Below are positions 24,416-36,741 of a stretch of 64,000 bases of DNA, piece after piece (the first letter of the stretch is position 1; each line of letters begins with the position of its first letter). The stretch comes from Hexactinellida sp. DTS-2022. Its lineage: Eukaryota; Porifera; Hexactinellida. The position numbers and the translations under genes were made by a program. Location of the stretch: assembly GCA_028753945.1 (NCBI GenBank), contig JAPNXP010000002.1, forward strand, positions 6,758,001-6,822,000. Reading direction: 5' to 3'. A model generated the notes under the pieces. That model had not been told where the DNA came from. It saw only the letters and a list, made by a program, of their open reading frames with translations, and made no database searches.

Positions 24416-27400
24416 TCTATTTATCCGGAAAGTCTATTGTGAATTGTCTGTTTGTTCTACAAGTTACAAATTCTGCACTTTTTCCTGAAGTTATCTGTTA
24501 ATTTGTCAAATTTTTGAATTCTTTGATACATCAATAAATTGAATTCCGTTCAATAACTCGTTATAGCACTTGTTGTAATTGTTGTCTATTTATCCGGAAT
24601 TCTATTCTGAATTGTCTATTGTTTTGCAAGTTTAATATTTTGCAGTTATTTCTGAAGTTATCTGTTCCTTTGCGACATGTTTGAACTCTTTTGATACATC
24701 AATAAACTGTATTCCGGTAGTTAAAAATATAGCACTTGTAGTAATTGTTGTCTATTTAACCGGAAGTTTATTGTGAATTGTCTGATTCGTCTACAAGTTA
24801 CAAATTCTGCACTTTTCCCTGAAGTTATCTGTTCCTTTGTCAAATTTTTGAACTCTTTGATACATCAATAAATTGATTTCCGTTTATTAACTCGTTATAC
24901 AACTTGTAGTAATTGTTGTCTATTTATCCGGAAAGTCTATTGTGAATTGTCTGTTTGTTCTACAAAGTTACAAATTCTGTACTTTTCCCTGAAGTTATCT
25001 GTTCCTTTGTCAAATGTTTGAATTCTTTGATACATCAATAAATTGAATTCCTTTTAAAGACTCGTTATAGCACTTGTAGTAATTGTTGTCTATTTATCCG
25101 CAAGTTTATTGTGAATTGTCTGATTAGTCTACAAGTTACAAATTCTGCATTTTTCCCTGAAGTTATCTGTTCCTTTGTCAAATGTTTGAATTCTTTGATT
25201 CATCAAGAAATTGAATTCCCTTAAATAACTCGTTATAGCACCTGAAGTAATTGTTGTCTATTTATCCGGAAGTTTATTGTGAATTGTCTGATTCGTCTAC
25301 AAGTTACAAATTCCTCACTTTTCCCCGAAGTTATCTGTTCCTTTGTCAAATGTTTGAACTCTTTTGATACATCAATAAACTGTATTCGGGTAGTGACAGT
25401 TATAGCACTTTTAGTAATTGTTGTCTATTTATCCGGAATGTCTATTGTGAATTGTCTGTTTGTTCTACAAGTTACAAATTCTGCACTTTTCCCTGAAGTT
25501 ATCTGTTAATTTGTCAAATGTTTGAATTCTTTGATACATCAATAAATTGAATTCCTTTCAATAACTCGTTATAGCACTTGTAGTAATTGTTGTCTATTTA
25601 TCCGGAAGTTTATTGTGAATTGTCTGATTGGTCTACAAGTTACAAATTCTGCACTTTTCCCTGAAGTTATCTGTTACTTTGTCAAATGTTTGAATTCTTT
25701 TATAAATCAATAAATTGATTTCCGTTCAATAACTCGTTATAGCACTTGTAGTAATTGGTGTCTATTTATCCCGAAGTCTATTGTGAATTGTCTGATTCGT
25801 CTACAAGTTACAAATTCAGCACTTTTCCCTGAAGTTATCTGTTCCTTTGTCAAATGTTTGAATTCTTTGATACATCAAGAAATTGAATTCCCTTAAATAA
25901 CTCGTTATAGCACTTGTAGTAATTGTTGTCTATTTATCCGGAAGTTTATTGTGAATTGTCTGATTAGTCTACAAGTTACAAATTCTGCATTTTTCCCTGA
26001 AGTTATCTGTTCCTTTGTCAAATGTTTGAATTCTTTGATTCATCAAGAAATTGAATTCCCTTAAATAACTCGTTATAGCACTTGAAGTAATTGTTGTCTA
26101 TTTATCCGGAAGTTTATTGTGAATTGTCAGATTCGTCTACAAGTTACAAATTCTGCACTTTTCCCTGAAGTTATCTGTTAATTTGTCAAATGTTTGAATT
26201 CTTTGATACATCAATAAATTGAATTCCGTTCAATAACTCGTTATAGCACTTGTTGTAATTGTTGTCTATTTATCCGGAATTCTATTCTGAATTGTCTATT
26301 GTTTTGCAAGTTTCATATTTTGCAGTTATTTCTGAAGTTATCTGTTCCTTTGCGACATGTTTGAACTCTTTTGGTACATCAATAAACTGTATTCCGGTAG
26401 TTAAAAATATAGCACTTGTAGTAATTGTTGTCTATTTATCCGCAAGTTTATTGTGAATTGTCTGATTCGTCTACAAGTTACAAATTCTGCACTTTTCCCT
26501 GAAGTTATCTGTTCCTTTGTCAAATTTTTGAACTCTTTGATACATCAATAAATTGATTTCCGTTTATTAACTCGTTATACAACTTGTAGTAATTGTTGTC
26601 TATTTATCCGGAAAGTCTATTGTGAATTGTCTGTTTGTTCTACAAAGTTACAAATTCTGAACTTTTCCCTTAAGTTATCTGTTCCTTTGTCAAATGTTTG
26701 AATTCTTTGATGCATCAATAAATTGAATTCCGTTTAAAGACTCGTTATAGCACTTGTAGTAATTGTTGTCTATTTATCCGGAAGTTTATTGTGAATTGTC
26801 TGATTAGTCTGCAAGTTACAAATTCTGCATTTTTCCCAGAAGTTATCTGTTCCTTTGTCAAATGTTAAAATCTTTGATTCATCAAGAAATTGAATTCCCT
26901 TCAATAACTCGTTATAGCACTTGTAGCAATTGTTGTCTATTTATCCGGAAAGTCTATTGTGAATTGTCTGTTTGTTCTACAATGTTACAAATTCTGCACT
27001 TTTCCCTGAAGTTATCTGTTCCTTTGTCAAATGTTTGAATTCTTTGATACATCAATAAATTGAATTCCGTTTAATAACTCGTTATAGCACTTATAGTAAT
27101 TGTTGTCTATTTATCCGGAGGTTTATTGTGAATTGTCTGATTCGTCTACCAGTTACAAATTCTGCACTTTTCCCTGAAGTTATCTGTTCCTTTGTCAAAT
27201 GTTTGAACTCTTTTAATGCATCAATAAACTGTATTCCGGTCGTGACAGTTATAACACTTGTAGTAATTGGTGTCTATTTATCCGGTAGTTTATTGTGAAT
27301 TGTCTATTGTTCTGCAAGTTTCATATTCTGAACTTTTCCCTGAAGTTATTTGTTCCTTTGTAAAATGTTTGAATTCTTTGATACATCAATAAATTGAATT

Positions 27401-29109
27401 CCGTTCAATAACTCGTTATAGCACTTGTAGTAATTGTTGTCTATTTTCCGGAAGTCTATTGTGAATTATCTATTGTTCTGCAAGTTTCATATTCTGCAGT
27501 TTCTTCTGAAGTTATCTGTTCCTTTCCGACATGTTTGATCTCTTTGATACATCAATAAACTGTATTCCGGTAGTGACAGTTATATCACTTGTACTAATTG
27601 TTGTCTATTTATCCGGAAGTCAATTGTGAATTGTCTATTGTTCTGCAAGTTTCATATTCTGCAGTTTTTTATTAAGTTATCTATTCCTTTGCGACATGTT
27701 TGAACTCTTTGATACATCAATAAACTGTATTCTGATAGTGTCAGTTATAGCACTTGTAGTAATTGTTGTCTATTTATCCGGAAGTCTATTGTGAATTGTC
27801 TATTGTTCTGCAAGTTTCATATTCTGCTGTTTTTTATTAAGTTATCTGTTCCTTTGTAAATGTTTGAACTCTTTGATACATCAATAAACTGTATACCAGT
27901 AGTGACAGTTATAGCACTTGTAGTAATTGTTGTCTATTTATCCGGAAGTTTATTGTGAATTGTCTGATTGGTCTACAAGTTACAAATTCTGCACATTTCC
28001 CTAAAGTTATCTGTTCCTTTGTCAAATGTTTGAACTCTTTGATACATCAATAAATAGATTTACGTTTATTAACTCGTTATACCACTTGTAGTAATTGTTG
28101 TCTATTTATCCGGAAGTCTATTATGAATTGTCTGTTTGTTAACAAGTTACAAATTCTGCACTTTTCCCTGAAGTTATCTGTTCCTTTGTAAATGTTTGAA
28201 TTCTTTGATACATCAATAAATTGAATTCCGTTCAATAACTCGTTATAGCACTTGTAGTAATTGTTGTCTATTTATCCGGAAGTCTATTATGAATTGTCCA
28301 TTGTTCTGCAAGTTTCATATTCTGCAGTTTTTTCTGAAGTTATCTATTCCTTTGTGACATGTTTGAACTCTTTGATACATCAATAAACTGTATACCGGTA
28401 GTGACAGTTATAGCACTTGTAGTAATTGTTGTCTATTTATCCGGAAAGTCTATTGTGAATTGTCTGATTGGTCTACAAGTTACATATTCTGCAACTTTTC
28501 CCTAAATATATCTGATCCTTTGTCAAATGTTTGAACTCTTTGATACATCAATAAACTGTATACCGGTAGTGACTCGTTATAACACTTGTAGTAATTGTTG
28601 TCTATTTATCCTGAAGTCTATTGTCAATTGTCTATTGTTCTCCAAGTTTCATATTCTGCAGTTTTTTCTGTAGTTATCTGTTCCTTTGTGACATTATTGA
28701 ACTCTTTAATACATCAATAAACTCTACCCCGGTAGTGACAGTTATAGCACTTGTAGTAATTGTTGTCTATTTATCCGGAAGTCTATTGTGAATTGTCTGA
28801 TTGTTCTGCAAGTTTCATATTCTGCAGTTTTTTCTGAAGTTATCTATTACTTTGTGACATGTTTGGACTATTTGATACATCAATAAATTGAATTCCGTTT
28901 GTGACTTGTTATATCACTTATAGTCATTGTTGTTCTATTTATTCCAGAACATTAAATTAAATAGGTTCAACCGAGATTTGCAGCTGTAAATTTGTTACTT
29001 GTTATTAACCATGATACAATAATGCAAATATGTACTTATTTTAAGTTTGAGTATTATTTATAACCTCCCTGGTACCTTTAACAGTTCGCCATTTTGGCCG
29101 GTTTGCAAC

Positions 29110-29345
29110 ATCCAACTTTCAATTTCAAGTAACCTATTGTGGGAAAGTATATATTTGTGAATTTAAATATCTGCGATTCGCTTACGCTTGGTATACAATA
29201 TTGATAAACTCTGTCGAAAAAGTTGAATTGTTGTACTTCCCAACGGTATTGATCAATGTGTATAATGTATTATCATGTATTATCCGTAACTAAATAGCAG
29301 AACTGCCTAAATGTCCTTCAGACTGCTCCTCCTAACTCGGAAGGG
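29110..29345. repeat. Dispersed repeat, partner at 34555-34775
   Basis: Shares with 34555-34775, in the same orientation and order, AGTAACCTATTG.GGGAA, TGCGATTCG, then AATAGCAGAACTGCCTAA and TGTCCTTC. The copies differ by many substitutions and small indels, so the event is old. Confidence 0.65.
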
Positions 29346-29921
29346 TAAAACTAGTTTATTAGGACCCTGAGTTCATAAAATATGTATGTAACATATATAT
29401 TTTTCAAAACTATACCAAAAATTAATGTATAAATACTATAAAATACAATTAAACATATACTGACAGTTAGGAACATGATTATACCAGAATAATGTTATAA
29501 ACTCTAACCTTGTTGACCCTCAAGGTGAGCATCCGCTTCTGAAGCTGGTCAACAATGTTCAGCACTGAAGACCATTTCATGAAATACAATGTCATCGCTT
29601 CTTCATTCTTATTTCTTCTTCACTCTTATTCAGGGAAATGTTAGGCAATTTTAATTCTGTTCCTCTTATAGCAAGTCACTTAAGTTTGTAATACTGGATT
29701 GACAAATTATTGGTGCGTCCCAGACGCCCCATTAAATCGTTGTAAACCTCGTTCTAGTATCCACCCTCTAATCGATTTCTATTTACCATACTGTCAATCT
29801 TATAGCATTCAAGAAATTTAAAGAATGTAGATCTAACTTTAAATAAATATAATTGAAATCAATTATTATACCGATTAGGAGTACACTCAATTTCATATTG
29901 TTCATCGTATTCTTTCTTTCG

Positions 29922-30145
29922 ACTTAAATGTATACGACGACCAATTGCGGTGGAGTACAGCCAACTACAAATAGTAAGTCGACATTTATTTCATCATTTA
30001 TTTTACTCTAGTCTTACTCTGTTCGTGCTTGGAAGTAATTACATCTTGAGCATTTTAATTATAATTACAATTACATATCCCTTATTCCACGCCAAATCTT
30101 CCAATTGCTTCACTTATTGGGATTTAAGTTTCATAGGTTATTTAA
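29922..30145. repeat. Dispersed repeat, partner at 37812-38020
   Basis: Direct repeat of 37812-38020. Shared blocks include AATGTATACGAC, TTTATTTCATCATTTATTTT, TCTTACTCTGTTCGTGCTT and ACATATCCCTTATTC. A small open frame at 29950-30186 lies inside it but has no coding support. Confidence 0.7.
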
Positions 30146-31453
30146 GAGGTTGTCTCCATTTTACAACTGAAATGTTGCTTACTTGAGTTACCATTTTTCA
30201 AACTATTATTCTTGTGAAAGACTGACCGGATTATTTACGAACCAGTATTTGTAGAGCGTTGTTAAGACTAAGTCGGTGAATAACTGGTAAACACCTTTCA
30301 AATCCAATATATACACAACAAATTTGAACACTTGTAAATTGCTGATAATATCTTAGTTTATCGCTGATTACACAATGTGACAAAATATGAAAATTTTTTC
30401 GTTCCTGGGTTGCAAGTAATATTTCCTAATTCCTTACACATGTAAAGCATTCAAAACTACTTTTCTTCTCTTCTAACTTTGCTTTTGTCATGTTGACAAT
30501 GACATTAATAAATTTACCGAAATGTCTCACTTTTGATGCAGCTGTTATACTTTTGAATTGCTTTAGTACAGAGACATTATATTCATGTTGCACTATGATA
30601 TTTCTAATTAATGGGACAAAAGTTGATAATACCAGTGATTTTTTATTGTAGATTTGTAAATTAAGAAATTTGTTTCATTGACTAAAATCAAAGTCCTGAT
30701 GTTGTTATCTCAAGATTCTATCCTTTTAGAGTATAAGGAATTAGGATATTTCTACTGATAGCCAGTAAATTTCTTTTGTCACATTGTGTTACCAACGTGT
30801 CGATTAAAAATCATTTGGCTGGTTATCGAGTGGTAGGCTGTTTAGAACTCCTAAAGTTGGTCAGTCTAGAATTGGATTAGCGTTGAGAGTAATTTGGGGT
30901 TTATGGTTTATCTTTTGCGAATAACGTGAAACACGGTCTACTCAAACGAGTATTATATAATTTTTAACTAAGTATAATACAGAAAAGTCATTCTAGTTGC
31001 AAAAATATGTTTTGAATTTTTAAAATAACAGTGATTGCTATATCCAAAGTTTATAATTGTGAAAATTGATTCTGCTAACTAAAACAGCCATAACTACTAA
31101 CAAGAGTAAGGGCCTCAACTTTCTCCTAAACTTGCGCACGCATTACCCGGCATATACAATTTGTATATCAAAGCTAATGTTTGACTCGATTTATCCACAT
31201 ATTCCGAGAAATTCAACAAAAACAACAAGAAAATCCAAGACACTTTCCGTCCAAGAAGTTAAAAGTGATTACGGGATAATTCCTTATCTCTCTACATTTG
31301 ACTAAAGTAAGTCACCCTTCTTGCATGATATTTAATCTCATATTAGTTCCTTGTATGCGAAACACACTATCTGACCATAGCTTATGTGTTCATAGAAGGT
31401 ATTCAATCATTTGGATTCTTGTGCTTGTCTTCTTACTTACTTATCCTATAGGA

Positions 31454-31588
31454 GAAGATTATATGTTACTATGTGTGATGTTTGAACTCTATGATACATC
31501 TATAAACTGTATTCCGGGCAGTGACTCGTTATAACACTTGTAGTATTTGTGGTTCTATTTATCCGAAAATTTATTGTAAAATGGCTGG
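31454..31588. repeat. Isolated satellite monomer outside the array
   Basis: About 135 bp match most of one 168-bp monomer in array orientation: ATGTTTGAACTCTATGATAC, TAAACTGTATTCCGG, AGTGACTCGTTATAACACTT and TTCTATTTATCCG. It is 2.5 kb beyond the right edge of the array and diverged. Confidence 0.8.
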
Positions 31589-32644
31589 AATCGGTTTCAA
31601 ATACTATATACTACACAATAATGACTCTGTGTGCATTTTATCATGGTGATGTCATTTTTCAATGTGTAAGCATATTCGTGATTTTGGGTGGGGGATATGT
31701 TGATACAATAAATATGCATATTATATTATACTTTCTCTTATAGCGTGTGAGTTATGATTAATTGGGTCGATTTCCACATTTTGAAAATGTGACAATTACG
31801 TCATTAGGTGTTAATTTTTGTTCAAAACTCGAACTTATCCTAGCCAGACCCAAAAATACCCTGTTGCCCTTGATATATATTTCTATGAAGAGTAATTGTG
31901 TTTAATTTATTGTCTAGATTTGATGTATTTTTTGAAATTGTATGTCTGTATACAGTGTATTGTTATTTTACCAACAGGTATTCGAATCTATTGTGAGATT
32001 TACACAATCTGGTTCTCGTAGTTAATCAATGGCAACAACAATTATTTAGTACTTAAAAGGACCTCGCCTATTTAGAGATTCATTGCATATCTATTTGAGA
32101 GATTCAAAATTAGCTTCCAATGCCTTCCATAGATTATAATTTCAGAATGCTAGCTACTTTTAACGCTTCCATACATTACTATTTTGTCAATTGTTACAAA
32201 ATCCAAAAAAATAAATATTTACTATACAACGCTTCATTCAGCTCGCAAGGACATGCAAAGGTCAAATGTGGTTCATATACACTATTTTGACCTTTATGTG
32301 AACAATATATCAGATTTTGAGTATAGATTTTCAGTGATTCCGGACTTTTAGATGCATTGATTACTTGTAACTAACAAGATTTTGGTGATTTCCTTTTAAT
32401 TTATGATCCATTTGGTAGTCTTGGGGTAAACACCAAAATTGATCAAAATATCATATAGTAAGAGAAAATTCGAAAAGTTAGGGGCCATTATCGATCTTTG
32501 GGGTACAAATTCTCACGTGCCTCCTCTGAAAACAATTCTCAGACTCCCGTGCAACTAGAATTAAAACTTACTAGTGAAAAAGATTCGCAATACACGATTT
32601 AATATACGTCCCTAATACATTTTGGGACTCTCAGATGCACGGTT

Positions 32645-32935
32645 TAGAAAATGGCCATATATGGGCATGCATATGTGCCACATTTTGATGATACAGCATT
32701 TTTGTATTTCATAAACTATAGATTGTAGATCTTAGCTCTAAACGATTATTCACATCATTATATCATGCATATAACATTGGAATAACAAATGAGAGTATAT
32801 TCCAAAGATTTACCATGCTAAGAAGTCCAATACCATATATGGAGGTGTTATGTGACCATCACAGAAAATCAATTATTAAAATCAAAGTTGTACTAGAGCT
32901 TAGTTCTTTCTTGCTAACACTACTAGTGATCGTTT
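32645..32935 (-). repeat. Dispersed repeat family, inverted copy
   Basis: The reverse complement resembles 58375-58680 and 63715-64000. Shared marks are TACCATATATGGAGGTGTT, CTAGAGCTTAGTTCTT and CACATTTTGATGA. It is the most degraded of the three copies. Confidence 0.5.
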
Positions 32936-34554
32936 TCAAGGTATATGAACTGCTTGAAATGGGTTCAAAAACCTTTTCGGTTGGTGTTAATGAAAGATAG
33001 AGCCACTATTGTGTCCTAATAAACCCATTTCTCCACATAAATATTTGGAATATTGGGTGAGGCAAAATATTTATAACATCGAAAATAATTATGATATAAC
33101 CTAGAAATTTTTGGAAAGAAGCTAAACATCAATAGAAATAATCTTACCGTAGCGTTTCCCCAAATCTTTCATTGTTTCTAAGTTATTCATGAAATATTTC
33201 CAAAATCGGTCCAATTTAGGCAAAATCCTGACTAAATTCCGTAAATTGCAAATATTTTAAAACTAAGGTGTTTTAGAAAGGAAAACGTTCGTTGGAAATT
33301 AAGTAAATATATCGTTGATGAGATATTGGATTAAAAAACAATGGTTTCTTATGATTTATCACTTCAAACAAATCAAATGGACACTATTATCGTCAATGGG
33401 GACCAAAAACCACATTTTTAAAAAAATCTTGATACATGATGACATTCTCGGGCATGTTTTGAAAATATATTGTTTACTTTAGGTACCCAGAGTTGGCCCA
33501 CGTTTAAAATTTTAAGTTTATACTACAGAAAAAATCATAGCCATACCACGTAACACTAAGGTAATGTAAGGAAGCGTTAACATTCTCGCTACTAAGTCTT
33601 TGCTCTTCTATTAACCTTTTGAACGTTTTGTAGTTCACAGTACATTTCGTCCTGCACTTATTCCATTCGAAACCACTAAATGGGTATTGCCTAAAATGAC
33701 ATGAAATCACAATATTTTTAAAGTTAATACTATAGGAAGATATCTATATTCATTTTTGAGTGGTTTCTAGAGCCATTAATACGTTCCCAGTCGAATATTG
33801 TGTCTGCATTATAATTCATGTTGTTCATATACTTTTGGCTGGTTGGTGTAGAACATATTACATACTATACTGATATTTACCTTTCTTTATCTATTCTTTA
33901 TTCATTCTCATTCGAAATACCGACCCACTAAAGTCGTTCGTGATAATCATCTTTTTAAATATGGCAGCTATTGAATTACTTTAGTAGATGGCTACGCATT
34001 TTTGTCGATAAAAACTATCGTGCTGTTTTAATGAAGGTCATTAATCTCAAAATATTGTTTAACATAGAAACAAATTTCCAATTAATCAATCGTTTTTCTG
34101 CCTCGTTGCCAGAAGTGTTAGTGATATATATTATATTATTAATATATATAACGGTTGATTAAAAGATGTAATTAATTGCCCCCCTGAAAGCCGCCACTCG
34201 AAACAAGTCTCTGAATTAATTCTTTCATGCCTCTTGTAGTAATTATTATCCTTGTTTCACGCGGCACTTTAAACTTTAATGTAGTTTTGTTTGGTCATTT
34301 TGCATAGTCCGTGTGAGGCAACTTACTAGTTGGAACTAATTATTTACTTGGCTACTGGATAGCAAACAATTTATATATCAAAATAGCTCATTTACTCGTG
34401 TAACTAAATCAAACCCAGTGTGGAGAAATATCACAACTAATGTCAAACTGTTTGCCATATTCGCCTAGAAAAGTTTATTCATATTTACTTGCCTGAATGA
34501 ACCCTGTTAGGTGCACTATAATTTTAACCGAATCAGTCAGTTTTTCACTTTCTG

Positions 34555-34775
34555 ATTAGCTTTCAACTTTCTGTTTCCAGTAACCTATTGAGGGAAGTAT
34601 TGATTAATTAAATTAAAGATTATGCGATTCGATTGGCCTACAATTATGATATTTCGTAGACAAAGTTCAATTTTTGTACATCCAAATGGTATAGCATAGT
34701 ATATATCAGTCGAGTCTGTAAAATAGCAGAACTGCCTAACTGTCCTTCGGAGAGTCTGACTCCCCTTCCCAAATC
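34555..34775. repeat. Dispersed repeat, partner at 29110-29345
   Basis: See the entry at 29110. This copy ends near TCCTTCGGAGAGTCTGACTC. Confidence 0.65.
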
Positions 34776-34892
34776 GCATTCATAATTTATGTATGAAACA
34801 AATGTATTTCTTTATTAATATAAATAACAAAATAATAATGTTATAAAATGTTATATGAATATCATAACAATAACAAAAACTAATAATGTTAT

Positions 34893-35250
34893 ACAATATG
34901 ATATATACTACTCACTTTATTAAACCAGCTTTTTCTCATTCTTACACGTTAATCGTACATTCCATAGGTTTTTGCGAGGATCCTTCAAGCACACACTTAT
35001 CCCTCCGGACTTTTCCTTCTTAATATTACCTACTTCACGCTTCAAAGCTCATATTTTTACAACGTTACATTGATACTATTCCTTGTTACTTGGTGGCTGT
35101 GGTTCTTATCTATTTCCAGAAGAATTCATTCGTTGCTAGGGTTTTTGTAATAATATATTCCATACAGCTGTACTGAGCTTGATTCTTGTTATATACAATA
35201 CTACTCACTTTATTACACCAGGTTTTTCTCATTCTTATACGTTAATTCAA
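34893..35250. repeat. Local ~50-bp direct duplication
   Basis: The block TACTACTCACTTTATTA, ACCAG.TTTTTCTCATTCTTA and ACGTTAAT occurs at about 34907-34955 and again at about 35203-35248, 296 bp apart. Confidence 0.7.
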
Positions 35251-35339
35251 ACTTTAATAAATTCTATTACACTAAGATGAAATGTACTTTGAATATTGAA
35301 ATTCTAGTTAAATTAAACATTCGGGAAGTTCAATCATAG

Positions 35340-35795
35340 GGAGCACACTCCCATCCCGTCTGTGAGGGGTTTTTTCTATTTTGTTAACCTCACGGTGGGT
35401 AAGGCCGCTTGGATGCCGTTATTTGTATTACATAATGTCCACCACGAACTAACAAAGTTCTGCGAAGCTGCCTTTTTGAGAGAGTGATCAGTCGCGAAGC
35501 GAGCGACCCCGAAGGGCTTGTATTATTAAATCTCGTTGTTGTGTGTTTGTTTGTGTGTTGCCCGGATTGTATTAAAGTGATGGGGAATAGAAACCGTACT
35601 TATATTTGAGAAATACACTAACTTTCAAATGTTTTAATTGGTAAACAGATGTTATAATAGGTAAATGAGTGTGCTGTTTTGGAATTTCGCAATTATAAAT
35701 AAATAAAATGAATATTTGTTGTTGTTGTTTACCTAAATTAGGTAAACAAATTAATGAAAATTCAAATTCTACCCAGAAGTTAGCTTTCAACGTGT
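35340..35795 (+). mobile_element. Two adjoining Helitron-like non-autonomous fragments
   Basis: About 35340-35520 is the 3' part of one copy, with hairpin-forming GC-rich ends (GTCGCGAAGCGAGCGACC, then CCGAAGGGCTTGTA). It runs directly into the 5' end of a second copy (TTATTAAATCTCG.TTGTTGTGTG, then TTGTATTAAAGTGATGGGG), which stops at about 35795. The same 5' and 3' ends occur at 38449-39000, 40068-40195 and 46076-46708. A fixed 5' end with a GT-rich leader, GC-rich 3' hairpins, no inverted repeats and head-to-tail joining suggest Helitron/Helentron-type elements. No Rep/helicase gene is present. Confidence 0.45.
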
Positions 35796-35924
35796 CAACG
35801 GGCTTATGGTGTAATCACTAATCAGCATTACGATTCCTTTTTGTAATAATTATTGGAGCTTATAGCAACCTAAATCAACTAAAGAAATTTACGTTTGCTT
35901 GAAATTTTCATAAATCACATGACA

Positions 35925-36115
35925 GGAAATATAAATTCTCTTCTCAATTCGGCTATGAAATCGTGATTAGAGCATAACAGCCGAATTCAACAAAAGATAT
36001 TTTTGGTTAATTTTCAAGAATCAATAACCACATGTGACAGGAGGTTTATATAATCTTCTCAATTCGGCTATGAAATCGTGACTTTCCGATCTGGATGAAA
36101 GTGTTATATAAGGAG
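35925..36115 (+). promoter_or_regulatory. Promoter of the 36312 gene: ~100-bp direct repeat and TATA box
   Basis: Two direct copies about 120 bp apart share CACATG.GACAGGA, then ATAAT/TTCTCTTCTCAATTCGGC and TATGAAATCGTGA. They are followed by TTATATAAGG (about 36103-36112), a good TATA box roughly 200 bp before the ATG at 36312. The spacing suggests tandem upstream control elements for the downstream gene. Confidence 0.45.
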
Positions 36116-36149
36116 AATATTCCACCCTTTGTCATAATCCTTTCTACCT

Positions 36150-36306
36150 TCACACAACACTTCTTTTCTACCTTCACACAACACTTCTTTTCTACCTTCA
36201 CACACCTTCCACAACACTTCCACCTTCACACAACACTTCCACCTTCACACAACACTTCCACCTTCACACAACACTTCCACCTTCACACAACACTTCCACC
36301 TTCCAC
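36150..36306 (+). repeat. CT/CA-rich repeats in the 5' leader
   Basis: Tandem variants of CACAACACTTC alternate with TTTTCTACCTTCA or CACCTTCA, at about 19-20 bp period for some 150 bp. They lie between the TATA box and the ATG, so they would form a pyrimidine/adenine-rich 5' untranslated leader almost without G. Confidence 0.75.
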
Positions 36307-36311
36307 AATAA

Positions 36312-36542
36312 ATGTCTTTCGCTGCCCGCCAATTTTCTGCAGAAGTGGAGTCTAACCGCCTAGAGCGCTCGGAGGTCCGGAAGGAGTATTTTGCAATTAG
36401 AGATCAGCTGGATTTGACGAATCAGCGTGTATTCCACTATCAAGAGCGAATTTCTCCGCTCGAATCATTCCAGAATGTATTACTTTTTGTTGTGTTTTTC
36501 CTGTACCCATTATTGGGATTTTTGATATTTAGATTTAAATAA
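36312..36542 (+). CDS. Small coiled-coil protein with C-terminal membrane anchor
   Basis: A 76-residue ATG-to-TAA frame. Residues 1-50 are charged and helical (EVESNRLERSEVRKEYFAIR, then DQLDLTNQRVFHYQERISPL). Residues about 54-73 are a hydrophobic segment, VLLFVVFFLYPLLGFLIF, ending RFK, which fits a tail-anchored membrane protein. Support for a real gene is the TATA box about 200 bp upstream, a repeat-rich leader, GC content and codon use unlike the flanks, and a stop right after the membrane segment. I do not recognise the family. It has the same plan as the 831-1231 gene (charged helical body, C-terminal anchor) but no clear sequence match. No intron is needed. Confidence 0.5.
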   Translation: MSFAARQFSAEVESNRLERSEVRKEYFAIRDQLDLTNQRVFHYQERISPLESFQNVLLFVVFFLYPLLGFLIFRFK

Positions 36543-36741
36543 ACTCCCTTATATTTATCCTAGAGTTTCACACACATTTAGTACTTTTAGGTTTACCTGG
36601 AAACAAATTACGGGGGCAAATTTGTATATAATATCATATTATTATGGGAAAATTCCAAAAATACTCAGTTTTTTCAAAGTTTCCGAATATGCTCAACAAT
36701 ACTCCACTGATTTGTTAATATACTCCAGTTTTATTGCATTA

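Larger units (their letters stand above)
4523..28938. repeat. ~168-bp satellite array, about 145 monomers
   Basis: Uninterrupted head-to-tail monomers of about 168 bp. Landmarks in each are CTGAAGTTATCTGTTCCTTT, GATACATCAATAAA, ACTCGTTATAGCACTTGTAG, TAATTGTTGTCTATTTATCC and GGAAGT.TATTGTGAATTGTC. At least two monomer types occur. One reads TTCTACAAGTTACAAATTCTGCAC and TTTGTCAAATG. The other reads TCTGCAAGTTTCATATTTTGCAG, TTTGCGACATG and CTGTATTCCGGTAGTGACAG. Short open frames in the array (65-88 codons) are repeat by-products, since monomers share one frame over stop-free stretches. The array has layered higher-order duplications, listed separately. A block this size is typical of constitutive heterochromatin. 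A centromeric role cannot be judged from sequence alone. Confidence 0.97.
28939..35330. other. Gene-poor AT-rich region with dispersed repeats
   Basis: No convincing coding region is visible; open frames here are 60-80 codons with no recognisable motif. Supported contents are listed separately: repeats shared with 34555-34775, 37812-38020, 58375-58680 and 63715-64000, and one stray satellite monomer. The rest shows nothing I can support. Confidence 0.6.

Noticed and set aside
6114-26456. Many repeated open frames of 65-88 codons in the satellite, some starting with ATG-like codons
   Set aside because: They recur at satellite offsets, have satellite composition, and most start at non-ATG codons. 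They are stop-free windows of the monomer, not genes.
4523-28938. CENP-B box in the satellite monomer
   Set aside because: The only CG-containing block (TTCCGTTCAATAACTCG) does not fit the NTTCGNNNNANNCGGGN pattern.
4523-28938. CRISPR array
   Set aside because: The units are contiguous ~168-bp tandem monomers without unique spacers, and the DNA is eukaryotic.
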